DNA of 64,000 nucleotides from NCBI GenBank assembly GCA_947561715.1, contig OX387199.1:16869001-16933000 (forward strand). The letters run 5' to 3'. Source of the stretch: Ascidia mentula (lineage: Eukaryota > Chordata > Ascidiacea > Phlebobranchia > Ascidiidae). The notes under the pieces are model-generated. The model was not told the DNA's origin. It searched no databases and saw only the letters and a list, made by a program, of their open reading frames with translations. Shown here in pieces: positions 43,801 to 54,834 of this stretch. How positions within the stretch are numbered: the stretch's first letter is position 1; each line of letters starts with the position of its first letter. A program made the position numbers and the translations under genes.

Positions 43801-46800
43801 TGATGGCGATCCATGCAATGACTGTCCAGCTTTCCTACGCTGGAACAACGGACATGGATTCAAATGTGTTCGAAATGGCAGGAATTGCAGTCTTCCGCAG
43901 TTGTTTCTATGGGATGACATTGCCGATTGCGACGATAAATCTGATTTGTGTTACAATTTGGAGAGTGCTGAATATGTCGGGTACTTGTTAAATTTCCTGT
44001 TAGGGTAAGACATTATTGACTTGCATTATTTGCAGAGACATTCGAAGTTCTCACACATTTAATCGTCGGTTGTGTTTTCAATGCATCAATGACCCGATGA
44101 TCATTTCAAGGTCAAGTGTGTGTGATGACGTCATCGACTGCCCCGATAAAAGTGACGAATGTTTTTGTCAATCTGGGAAAACCAAAGATTGTGGCAAGTT
44201 TCATCAGTAAGTGATAAAACATTGGTTTATTCATTGGTGATTGAAACCAATGACGTTCAATGTGGCGTAAGGTACCCAAAAATTAAAACTTAGCAAAAGT
44301 GTAAGGTGCGTTGATTGTCTGTAAATGCTGCATGACTTGTTTTTGTTTGCTCGACCCATAGTTTTTAGAAGAAACTTGGTCACGCAGTTTATTGTTTAAA
44401 TGCTATCACAACACAGAAAGTTCAATCTCAACACAGTAGTTCATTGTGTGATGCAAAGTTGAACGTGTCGGTTAGTTAAGTTACCCACCTATCTAGTCGA
44501 TTGTTATGTAGAGGAACAGTTGATATTGATGACCTACTGTGGTTTGGATATCTTATGTAAAGTATGTGGTCAAACGTCACAAAGCTGCATTCAATGTTGG
44601 AAATAACATTCAGGAACACTAACGAGTACTGAATTAAATAATGACGCGCCCGTCACGAATATCAGTTGTTATCGTGTACGTATCTTTGAAACCGTTGCCA
44701 TGCTTCAATTAGCTGAATTATGCGCAGTTTTTGCAGATTAAAAAGACTTTTGGGACAGTTTTGAGCTATGTATGTTTAATTGCTGTAGGAGTTGCAAGTA
44801 AATCCCATCTGATTCCAATTTGAGTATTTATCAAAAATAAAACGTCAAACAAGCAAATATTTTCAGTGTGGATGAGACAGTGAAAATCGACTGCTCAACA
44901 ACAACCAACTACATACAGGGAGGGTTTGAATGTCGGGTAAGTAAGAATGCATTAACTTATTGCTAAGACGGAAATCAGTTTACCAGAATGAAAACAGTGT
45001 TCAATTGTTGTTTACGTTCACTTGTTGGCTCTTTTATTTACTCAGTCGAGCATAGTTATTACACGATTTTACAATGACTGTGGTCAAAACACAAATTTTT
45101 ATTGGTATGATTTCTGAAGTTTGCTGAACTTTTGTGGAACCAATCAGCATTTAGTGACATGAAGCAAATTACAATCAACGTTGTATTTTCCATGTTACTT
45201 GTTCGTTTAAATGCTTTTGTCGCGAGGTGCTTGAATCCCAAAAGCCCCGAGACTAAAATTCTACCCCTTTGTTTGAAACTAACTCTGTGATGCCAAGATG
45301 AGCAAAACCAACTTCGCATGCATAATTGCAGTTTCTATTTACCGGTGTGACGCATTTCGTAAATTATCTCTCTACACTCTCAATATATTGGAGATATGAC
45401 AACTCCACAAGATCATAACTTGTCAATAAATTATGGTCACAACAAAAACCTGATTGATTTCAAAACTGTAAAAATATGCCCTCCAGCATCAGTAACTTAT
45501 CGTTTACACAAAAAACATTGCAGGAAGTTCAACCACGTGATGTGTTTTATACAGTCTTTTTGGTCGCGGTATCGGTTTGACAACAAACTACTGTGCGATG
45601 GGAAGCGGGATTGCGGTAGTGAGATCTACAATCTTGACACAGGTCGAAACATCGCCCACGATGAAGATCCTCAACTTTGCAAAAATCGGAAACACTGCGA
45701 CATAAAAGACGGACGTTTCACTATTCCTATGTCAAAAATCTGCGACGGTTTTATTGATTGCAAGAATCAAGCTGACGAATATCCAGAAGAAATCTGCAAG
45801 GAAGGAAGATTCTACTGCGGAGAATTTAATGGAGATAAAGTAAAATTATTTCTTGTAAACAGTGATTTAAAAAGAATTCGTATGCAGCAGTTGACTAGAA
45901 AAACAGTTACAGTTTTTTCCATGATATTATTGTTTTTGTGACAGATACATGCATAAAAATAAGCTACACGACCGAGAAATAAAAACGTTTTATGAAATTA
46001 GGTTTCTATCAACAAATCGGATGTTTGTGATTTCACAATTAACTGCGATGATCAAAGTGACGAAATAAACTGCACAAAGGATGGAAGGTTTTATTGCGAA
46101 AACAAACAACCACTTTTCGTCAAGAAGGAAAAGGTAAACACATAAGTTTTATGTCCTGTGGAAAACATGTACTTGAAAGTCGTGCAGGACGGTACAAGAT
46201 CTCTCAAAACTGCTGCTCTGAAAGTGTTACAATCGATTTAGAAAGACCCTTTCACTGTTTGTTTGGCACCAATTTTTTTTCCTTGGCCTGCGTGCCCGTC
46301 TAAGCGTGGGCAAATGTGCAAATCGGTCAAATTTAATAAATAAGAAAGGGTCTTTACAAAAGGGCCTGTCGAACTTGAGGTTCCCAGTTTGGCTTCAATA
46401 CTTAAAAAGTTTGAGAATCACTGTCGTTTACCTCAATCGGTCCCACGTTTCAACGCGACCTGGCCTTCAATCCCAACCACGGTAAACGCTCAGTTGACCC
46501 TGCACTAACCGCTCACCGACAAAATATAAAAAGAAGCGAACGGAAGAGGCGGCTACTTTTTAAATTAAATTTAATGATGCCCAAATTAAAAAGACCAAAC
46601 CACTTTAGTTTCAGTGCGACAACTTGCACTAATCATGTAAAACAAACAATTACGCTTTCTTTATTTCAAAGCCAACAGCCACATCTCAACCGCTTGCGAC
46701 CATAAGGGAACTGCCAATTTACAAACAGATTGTCATTTCTGCCGCCAGCATCCTGTCCAAACAGCGCGTTTTTGCATTGACCGACTTAACTGCAAAGGTA

Positions 46801-49402
46801 TCTTAAATTTATTCCACGCAGAAATTCAATGGAGTTGGCGACTGCTCTGATTGGTCGGACGAGTGTCCAACAAAAACAAAAGCGATCAACGAAAACATAT
46901 TTTCATCACGATACGAGTTGATAGCAAACCCATTTCTGCGAGCCATTGTGTGGATAATGGGGATGCTCGCCATTGCCGGAAATTTGGTAAAATTAACCTA
47001 CTTTCTTCTGCCCTTTTTGACAATAAGATGATGTTATTATATTTAAATATTGGGAATTTGAGGTTGTCATGGTGATGGAAAGCAGAATACTGGTAACGAC
47101 AGAATCACAATCTGCTGCATTTCGCACAAACCATCTGCTCGTTTTGAATCTATCTGTTTCCGATCTACTCATGGGAGTTTATCTGTTCATGCTGGGCGCC
47201 GCTGGTTTGAGATACTCCGGAAATTATTGTGCCAATGACCTTATTTGGAGATCAAGCGAAAGTTGCACCACAATGGGGGTATTGGTTTTGCTTTCCAGCG
47301 AAACATCGGTGTTCACAATGGTTTTGTTGACCATATTCCGACTGTATGCTGTGAAAAACGTGAGTGGATCAGTTGTAATTGGTTCAACCAACTGTTAAAT
47401 CGGTGACACACTTTACCTTTTATAAGTACACACAAATACATTGATTTGTTATATATAACCCAGTATTATTACATGCAATGGCATGCCAGGCAGGATTGCC
47501 ACACTACGCAGATCCTTGCTTGGCGATCACATATAACCTATCGCGATCATGAGGTTTTCAGGCTTGGCAGCTCAGGCAGTGCAGCCTAGCTGGATCAGCC
47601 ACATTTCCCTGACAAGTCGTAGCAAGATTTGAAAAATCAAGCTCCCGGTGAAATTTGAACTCACGACCCAGGGCTAACCAGGCCCAACTCTATCAACTGA
47701 GCTACAGGAGCTCAGTGGTTTCACGGGGTATATTGTGGCCAAGATACACTGGTGCGCAAGCGCACAACTTGCTAGGCAACCTTCACATATATGTATGGGA
47801 TCTCTACCACCGTATCAGGTAACGCAGTAATATTACATGCAATGGCATGGCATGGCAGAGCGTTGGGCCTGGTTAGCCCATGGTCGAGGGCTCAAACCTC
47901 ACCAGGAGCCTGATTTTTCTTGACCCGACTTGTCTGGAAAATATGGCTGATCCAGCTAGATTGCATTGCCTGGGCTGCCAAGCCTGAAAACCTCATGATG
48001 TTTGTTATATATTGTAATTATATTAATTTTCTTCAAACGATTTCTCGTTTTTCGGACATCTTTCTCCCCTGTACGCAGCATATAGTTAGTCTGGCATTTC
48101 CGCAAATTAAATTGAAGGCTCTGCTTTGTTTGTAAGCTTAGCATGCCCGAACAATATTGAAACGACGCCCATTTTTTAAACCTCTGAGTAAAGATAGTGG
48201 AAACAATTTCCAGTCCAATGGGATTCGAAGTGACAAGTAAATTTTCCCGTCCCTTGACTTAAGGGGAGGGGCGAGTTTGCAAAATTATTGCTTTAAAAGA
48301 AAATATGTGAATATCCTTTTGGGTTTCAGCCATTCAATGCATCCTTGAAACCGGAATTGAAAACAGTCATCCTTTCCATTATTCTCTCCTGGGCATTCTC
48401 GTTTACAATTGCTTTTATTCCACTCACAACTCAACTTCAACATTTGTTTGAAACCAAAGCCTTGGTGAATGAGAATCCGTTTTTTAACAATGTTGCAGTC
48501 GACTTTTCCAGTAAGACATTGTCCTCGATGTAGATGATCTTACAGTTTCAAATAACAGTTGCGTTATATATACAGCCATGGATAACTTCATAAATCGATT
48601 TGTAACTTTCCAACACAACTTCACAAGCAACGATTCCCAAGCATTCAACACTGCCCTCATGCGAGTAAATGATGCTAATTCCTGGATGGATTTTATGGAT
48701 ATTCTTGAGGATTACAATTACACTGAGCTATTTAACATTTCTGGATATTTGGGGTTAGTTTGTTTTTACCCGAAAAATGTTCAGCTTTACAGCCTTAAAA
48801 TTGTTTATGTGTAGATATTACAGCAGCAGCAGTGTTTGCATCAGCAAACTTTATGTAACAACAAATGACAAGGCGTCGGGATTTTCAATCGCCGTCATTA
48901 CTCTCAACTTCCTGGCCTTCATATTTGTGGTAATTACGTATGTTTGGATTTACAAGAGGTCAACTGCCAGTGCCAGGCAAGTGAAAGAGAGACCCAGAGA
49001 TGGAAAGACGGCAACACAAAACAAAGGTAAGCTCATTCGTACTTGCAGACGTGTTGTTGTAATAATGCTGTTTTTTCGGCAGAAATGCAAAAGAAAATCG
49101 CCCGACTGATAATTACGGATTTTTTTTGCTGGGTTCCAATTTCCATCATGGCATTTGTAAACTTCGCTGGAGTCCCTTTGCCTCCAGTGATGTACGCTGT
49201 GTCAGCTATCATCCTTCTCCCTATCAACAGCTCCCTAAATCCCCTAATCTACTCCAACGCCCCGAAACTGCTTTATGATAGATTTCGGGATGGCCTACGT
49301 GTCGTTTTCAGGCGCCAACCACAGGAAGAGCAACAGGAAAATGTGGTTGTGGTTACCAACCATGAAAACTTTCTTGTAACTGAAGCAGAAACCACTCTGT
49401 AA
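40892..49402 (+). CDS. LDLa-module rhodopsin-like GPCR (GRL101/relaxin-receptor-like), 15 exons, 5' partial
   Basis: Exons: 40892-41018, 42778-43119, 43318-43500, 43564-43980, 44036-44206, 44867-44936, 45555-45839, 46002-46133, 46672-46797, 46822-46986, 47063-47359, 48330-48510, 48576-48753, 48815-49026, 49083-49402. All phases agree, giving 1,067 residues from the first seen exon. The ectodomain is a chain of LDL-receptor class A modules (CDGYPDCNDRSDE, CDDVIDCPDKSDEC, CDGFIDCKNQADE, CDFTINCDDQSDE, GDCSDWSDEC). TM1 is FLRAIVWIMGMLAIAGN, TM2 NLSVSDLLMGVYLFM, TM4 VILSIILSWAFSFTIAFIP, and TM7 ends NSSLNPLIYS. TM3 ends TIFRLYAV, lacking a normal DRY. The loop before TM5 is about 100 residues long. 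No leucine-rich repeats are seen, unlike relaxin receptors. The ligand is unknown. Start codon and signal peptide are not found. Confidence 0.85.
41660..42080 (-). mobile_element. BEL/Pao reverse transcriptase fossil
   Basis: The minus strand has DTVRFLWWPGG followed by ISYRMRV, the RFLWWPDGD...YRM block of BEL/Pao RT, and further on the segment leading to the RNase H side. Broken fragment in the receptor intron 41019-42777, opposite strand to the gene. Confidence 0.7.
42207..42390 (+). repeat. tRNA-derived SINE fragment
   Basis: GAGCTCCCGCAGCTAAGTGG at the start resembles the copy at 30.9 kb. GGCTGCGATGCC lies near the end. Located in the same receptor intron as the BEL/Pao fossil. Confidence 0.5.
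43697..43774 (+). repeat. 39 bp in-frame tandem duplication in receptor exon 4
   Basis: Two units (43697-43735 and 43736-43774) encode EYLCPSHFQCPNS and EYLCPSYFQCPNS. The equivalent exon 42778-43119 has a single unit. It adds 13 residues and two cysteines to one LDLa-like module. Confidence 0.85.
44570..44690. repeat. Dispersed repeat in receptor intron
   Basis: Matches 12215-12345 (CACAAAGCTGCATTCAATG, AATGACGCGC). Confidence 0.5.
47461..48005. repeat. Two SINE-like modules in opposite orientation in a receptor intron
   Basis: In the intron 47360-48329. ATTACATGCAATGGCAT occurs at about 47469 and 47832. TCATGAGGTTTTCAGGCTTGG...CAGCTAG...GATCAGCCA at 47547-47610 recurs inverted at 47945-48000. 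Both modules contain GGGCCTGGTTAGCCC and a B-box-like stretch. Confidence 0.6.
47641..47711 (-). tRNA. tRNA-like head of a SINE (Thr GGT-like)
   Basis: 71 nt that fold as a tRNA on the minus strand: 7 bp acceptor stem (GCTCCTG/CGGGAGC), A box TAGCTCAGTTGATAGAG, a loop CTGGTTA with GGT at the anticodon place, T arm GTGAG-TTCAAAT-TTCAC. Because it sits in a repeated SINE-like module, it is more likely a SINE head than a working tRNA gene. Confidence 0.5.
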
Positions 49403-49407
49403 ATAAA
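49402..49407 (+). promoter_or_regulatory. Poly(A) signal AATAAA at receptor stop
   Basis: AATAAA overlaps the last base of the TAA stop (49400-49402), implying a very short 3' UTR if used. Confidence 0.45.
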
Positions 49408-50555
49408 CCTTACATTCAGTATATGGAAAATTAAAAGTGTTATTTCCAGACATTTTCAAAAAACATTTTGGTCTTGACGACTCTAATATCCTATTTAACT
49501 TGCAATGGTAAAATCAAACACAAAAGTTATATTTAAAATGTCATCTCATCTTAATCTTACACATGACAAAGTAACATCTTGACGCCGGATCTAAGCTGTC
49601 CAAACCAACCAAAAAATAACGCACCATTTGGTTCGTGTGCACACTCCGCTTTGTGGTTCCCCTATTTCCATTGATGACTAGTCCTGCTCTTCGGAATTTG
49701 TGCATCATGAGTTAATGTACGAGTGACGCGATGAGTTGCTTATACTGGTCGTCCACGTAGCACGACATGCAACCCATGGACACTTTTATCATGTGTGAGT
49801 GTTGGAACGCATGGCACCAACTGAATCTCCTGGTTCCAGTGACCTCACTTCATTTTGCAAAGTCCATCGAATGGCAGCAAACATTCGAGGGCGCCTTTTT
49901 CGTCCAAATAAACAAGCCATCGTTTGAGATGAAGATGAAATCTGACGGCGATGAAATATCTGGATGATCGTTTACTTGTAAATATGTTGATTTGTCGTTG
50001 GAAAGATTCCACGTGACCAACACATGGGAAAAAACAATTGACTAAGGAAAATGTATCCTTTAATCTTGAAAAAATCACTAAAAAAATTCAAAAAAACACC
50101 TCCTCAAAACCCTCTCTCCAACGCTTTGTACATAAACTGTGTTTATTGTGCGTTATCATTGATTTTATGGATATGTATGTTTTATTGCAAACAAGATGTT
50201 CTGAAATTCTTGCGAGACCAATTTTTCTGAGTAAATATCAATATAATTCCCTTTTCTTCGTCAACGTTGCATTAAATATGCAGCGGAAACACTTTTGATA
50301 TTTTGTTTTTCTAATGGCGACTAGTTCATTGCCCTTGAAATTTTTTAACAGTAATACATTCAATCTTTTTCTAAAATTGATTTGTCAACTGCAGCAGCCC
50401 GCTGACTGCGAATATTTTTTGTTATCGTTTTCAATAAACCTGGTGTTGTGAGGGTAAAAGTTCTGTATTCTTGAACTTGTGATTGAATTCTTATATGAGT
50501 TACAAATACCAACCATACTTGATGAGGTTGTTGAGGATTGATAAGAAGTGCAGTC
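49408..50555. other. No gene seen
   Basis: 3' flank of the receptor gene. Short frames only, no motif or repeat recognised. Confidence 0.35.
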
Positions 50556-50676
50556 GTCATGAGGAAATTGATTGATTTTAATTATTTGAAAATTTAAAAT
50601 ATTGATGTTGAAACTTTTTAACATACCACTTGCTGTCGACAAACAGTATTTTATGGAACATTTAAACTCTCTAATC

Positions 50677-51454
50677 CAGTGGTTCCCAACCTGGGGGTTG
50701 CGACCCCTAAGGGGGTCGCGGGAAGGCTATCTGTGGGTCGCGACAGATATGTGATGTTTTTATAACTTGTTACAATACATAGGCTACAACTAGTTGGGCC
50801 TATTATCGCTTTGTCTTGTCAGGGACGATAAACAGTAGGCTAAGTGCCACTAACATTGTGCACAGGCATTGTCATTAAAACATCACAGGAATTATTGTCA
50901 TCAACAATGAAAGTATCAAAAAGCAGTTTAGGGCGTTCAGTTGTAAGTAACAGTGAGATATCAAGGTGCAGTGTTTTTCTTTAACTCTGGTCAAGGAGAA
51001 GAAGCGTAAATATGTTAAAGAATATTTGAAGTTTGGATTTACCCGCACAATCTGCACTTGCACTGAAAAGCCTCCGTGTGTCTTGTGCAACGTGGTGCAG
51101 TGCTGGATCATGCCGTCTAAATTAAACCGCCATTTACACACCATGCACCCTCAACACGTGAAAAAAAGATTAGGAATTCTTCAAACGTCATGAAGCCGGT
51201 TTGAAACGTCAGAGATTTGACTTGGGAGGTAGTTTTCAGATTTTAGCGTTGTCAAATACTCAACCACGGATTTCAAACTTGGCTATGAAGTTGCAAGTCA
51301 GCCGTCTTATGGAGCAAAGTGATTGCCAATAAATGATATACTGTAAAATGCACTTTGATTGATATTGCTGTTGGGAAAAAAATGGTAGGTGGGGTCGCAA
51401 GTTAGTTTAACTCAATATAGGGGGTCACCAACCACAAAAGGTTGGGAACCACTG
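50677..51454 (+). mobile_element. Short hAT element (ZBED/Charlie-like), non-autonomous
   Basis: 778 bp with terminal inverted repeats CAGTGGTTCCCAACCT and AGGTTGGGAACCACTG, flanked by the 8 bp duplication CTCTAATC (50669-50676 and 51455-51462). These termini and the 8 bp duplication are hAT hallmarks. Inside is only a BED-finger fragment; the transposase catalytic region is missing. Confidence 0.92.
50985..51190 (+). pseudogene. BED zinc-finger fragment of a hAT transposase
   Basis: RKYVKEYLKFGFT, then CVLCNVV and SKLNRHLHTMHPQH: the C-x2-C...H-x4-H BED finger and preceding motif of ZBED5-like hAT transposases. This part binds the element ends. It stops after about 70 codons, with no RNase H-like domain. 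Confidence 0.8.
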
Positions 51455-51810
51455 CTCTAATCTATGTAATTGGTGTTTAGCATATTTTTGTTGATATTAC
51501 TACCAGTTTCTTTAGTGATGTGTTTTTTGCTTGCTTTGTATTTCGGGAACGGATGACCTGACGTAATGCTTGGCTTGCGTCAAAGAAACATTCAATCCAC
51601 TGTGATGATTGCTTTCTTCCAGTATTTCCTATACCTCGTACCTTGTTGTAGTCACATACAACGTTACTAGCAAGTGAAAGTTCGTGAAACAAGACTGTTT
51701 AGAAATGATTGTCATACTTTAGTGGTAAATTTGAATTAGATATTTTTCTTTATTGAAGATTTTGTTGCACATATATTTCAGTTGCGATTGATAGCAAAAG
51801 TTATCGATCG

Positions 51811-53205
51811 AACACATTTATCACCGACAACTTTCCAATGGTAAAAGGGAACTGCATTAGCAGGGCCCTTACGCTTCGATGGACATACTGGCCGTATTCG
51901 CCGTTGTGCGACCGCTCGTTTTTGCTGGCACTGGTGAAAACTTTTTAGCTTAAATCCCAACCATCTCATATCCTGTGACTTAAGAAGTAAAAGCACAAAT
52001 GTTTGGATTTGTAATCTGGCGACTCTTATAGGCGACACGGAATTCGATCAGCGATCACGTGCAGCGAACCATTTGTAACATGCGTCACAGAAACCAATAC
52101 TTGTATTGCGTAATGTCTTCTGGGCAGCATTGAACAAGTGTAGTATAATTCATTTGGTCTGCAGTATCGCACACACATATACAAGCCCGTTACCATAGGC
52201 ATTGGATATTTCCGATCCAAGTGTAAACATAATCCCATAATGTGACCCAAATGATTTATCCATCAAATGTTCTTCATTCAACATCCTGTTTATTACATAA
52301 AATGTTCTCCTATGCTTATGTCACACCACACATTTGTTCTTATGTTATAAACACAAGTGATGTATAACGTGACTAAAAATAAGCTTCCGGTAGTCCAAGT
52401 ATTGATAGTGATGTGGGCCTGTCATTGGACTCTTTGCATTCGGCTCAACTCTACTCTATTCGGAGTCATCGTTCTATCTTTGATCTTCTATTCGGTGACA
52501 AGCCACTGCTATTATTACTGAGACTCTACAAGCTATTCGCCGCCTAGGGATTCATTCCCACAGCCTGATAATAAACTGTTTATTCGGATTGTACGGTTTG
52601 CTGGTGAGGAAGTTTAATCACATTCAACCGAAACACAAAGTATGACTGCGCATGGTCTCAATGAATCAAAAAGAGTTGAAACCAAGCTCATTAGTTGACT
52701 GGTGATGGTGGAATGCTCACAAAGTAACAGATAGGAAAGTAGGTGAATAGTTGTGTGGTTGCACCTGATACACATCAGACCGTGGAGAGTCATACCAAGT
52801 AATGCATTGTGCGCAAGAGAAAGTTCCAATGCATGTTTATGTGAATGTTGCAGAAATTTAGGAATTAGCGTTTGCATTTGTATGCGTTTAAAGACTATAA
52901 CCGTTGGTCTGAATTTGTAAATCTTCCCTGTACCGACGTTCAGTCAGTCATTGCCTTTCTAATGATGTTATTTGTCATGGTTTAGTTGGTTATTATGAGC
53001 ATTGTGTTGTTTGCCTCTCATATATTTGTAATTATACATTTATTTCCTCGCAAAACTTGTGTGGTAATTTGAAAAATAACAAACCAAGTATGAATTGTCA
53101 ACTTTGGTTCATTGCCACAAACCAACGATTTTGTGATCGTTTGACTGCTACGCAGCTACACAAAGTAGGATCGTTGTGAAAAACAATAATAAATCAGGTG
53201 GAAAT
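51811..53205. other. No gene seen
   Basis: Short frames without recognisable motifs. Confidence 0.35.
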
Positions 53206-54165
53206 ATGGTCCTTAAAAAGATATTTACCTGCAGAGACGTTTTTCGGAGCACAAAATGAAACCATGGTGGCAATCTCTTTGTTCCTACTCGCTGGCTTTG
53301 TTGGCAACGGCGACTGTTTTGCTTTTTCACGAAACATCTACCAATGCAGTCAACTGTGTCCCCATCAATTTAAATACAAGCATTCAGTTTGGTCAGCCGG
53401 CTGCATTGTTTCTGAACAGACAGTGTGTAGAGCATGCAAACAAAGGAATACTGCTGCATTTCTGGTGAATTGGAATCATGTTTTTCAGTGTGTTGTTCGT
53501 TACAAATAGCGCCTGGGAGTACTTTCCAATGTGTGCAGATTCCATTGCTTCGTTTCACGCAAAGTTTGAGTTATTTAATGGATTTGACAAAAGCACAATA
53601 CAAACATTTGAATTAGCAACTTCGAGAAATTGGTCTGATACAACCCAATAGGAAAAGGAAGACCGTTTCCGATGCAGAGAAATAATTGAAACTTTTGCTT
53701 CTTTTGACAAATAAAACGAAAAGTGTTCCTAATTATTCGGGAAAAGCGAAAAATTCGAAACAACTTATCCACAAAAACAAAACAAACACGCAATCAGCAA
53801 ATAAAATAGACTTATCAAAACTGCAATCAAGTTTAAAAGTGTATTTTTCAAGAAATATTTTGTCTTTACTGATTTACTTTAACATGGGTAGGGTACTTAA
53901 CAGTGTTACTACTTGATTAAAGGATAATCTTTTTCTGCACATGCCGTAACCACCAAATTTTTCGCAGTTGCACAAAACCCTATATAATTCTTATGTCGGC
54001 AGTTATACAAATCCTCGCTTTGTTGTCACATATAATCAGTTTATGTAAAGCTGCCTGGAGAAATTAGTCGACGACGATTTGTTCGTGGAAAATTGTGCAG
54101 CTTACGGTAACAAGAAACAAGTGGAAGAATATTAGAGAATTCGCGAAGATCTTGGTAAAGAAACA
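53206..54165 (+). pseudogene. LRRC8-like channel pseudogene
   Basis: ATG at 53206, then RDVFRSTKMKPWWQS, helix 1 (SLALLATATVLLFHETS), loop cysteines (NCVPIN, RQCVEH), and HFW followed by an in-frame TGA. It continues as IGIMFFSVLFV then AWEYFPMCADSIASFHAKFE, a second stop at about 53650, and EDRFRCREIIETF. After about 350 bp without homology, DDDLFVENCAAYGNKKQVEEY reappears at 54070-54150. Helices 3 and 4 are not found. It lies closest to the 25.4 kb branch (FELFNGFDK against FELFEGFDK). Confidence 0.8.
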
Positions 54166-54452
54166 CTCATTTTTTCGCTGCGTGAAGGTCTCAGAAGAAA
54201 AAAAGAAGCTGGTGCTTTTAGTATGGATGATATACACTTTATGCATTTTTATAATAAGTTCCACCCAGAGTAAATATTTTTCGGATAAATCGAGATCATG
54301 TCTTAAATCTTGCACTTTTTTGATCTTTTTTGACGATGTTGAATTTGTTCCTAAACTCAATTAATTATTTTATTATAATACTCATATATAAAGTAGGATG
54401 AGATTTCGAAGGTATTTTTGGTTGCATGAAACAACTTAAATTTTCCTTACGA

Positions 54453-54524
54453 AGAGAAAGAGATACTCAAACCATCAATCTTCTGATTTGAATTCAGACG
54501 CCTTATCCATTAGGCCACGCGGCC
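54453..54524 (-). pseudogene. tRNA-Arg-derived pseudogene with TCA anticodon
   Basis: The minus strand begins GGCCGCGTGGCCTAATGGAT and AAGGCGTCTGA with a well-paired anticodon stem (TCTGA/TCAGA). The loop is ATTCAAA, placing TCA at the anticodon. The T arm (GATGG...) and the 3' acceptor strand do not pair, so it is probably dead. Confidence 0.6.
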
Positions 54525-54762
54525 GATACGTCGGATCTAATGTAAAATTTACTTAAACCTTGGACTGGCTTCACATGTTCAATAATTACGCCACGCGGTG
54601 TCGCTTGAGAGTTGTGTTTGGGATTTCGGTAAACTATATTTTACTGCGTAAAAGAGTTAGCTGGAATCAAATTAAATAGTTTTTTTTCACCAATGGCTTC
54701 AGATTTGCATTGACTTAAAAATTTAACATTAATTTGTTGAGTTTTTGACATTGACAAAATAT

Positions 54763-54834
54763 GACCACGAAGGGACTCGAACCCTCAATCTTCGGATTCG
54801 AAGTCAGACGCCTAATCCATTAGGCCACGCGGCC
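54763..54834 (-). tRNA. tRNA-Arg (TCG) gene or recent pseudogene
   Basis: 72 nt on the minus strand: acceptor GGCCGCG/CGTGGTC (7 bp with G-T pairs), D arm GCCTAATGGATTAGGC, anticodon loop CTTCGAA (TCG, reading CGA Arg), T arm GAGGG-TTCGAGT-CCCTT, B box GGTTCGAGTCC. One mismatch in the anticodon stem (TCTGA/TCCGA) weakens it. Nearly identical to the usual animal tRNA-Arg(TCG). Confidence 0.75.

Larger units (their letters stand above)
50556..51810. repeat. Dispersed repeat, hAT-filled copy
   Basis: Homologous to 32905-33440, split at 50669/51462 by the hAT element. Shared landmarks include GAGGAAATTGATTGATT, AGGTGACCTGACG-like and CTTCCAGTATTTCCTAT. Confidence 0.7.
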
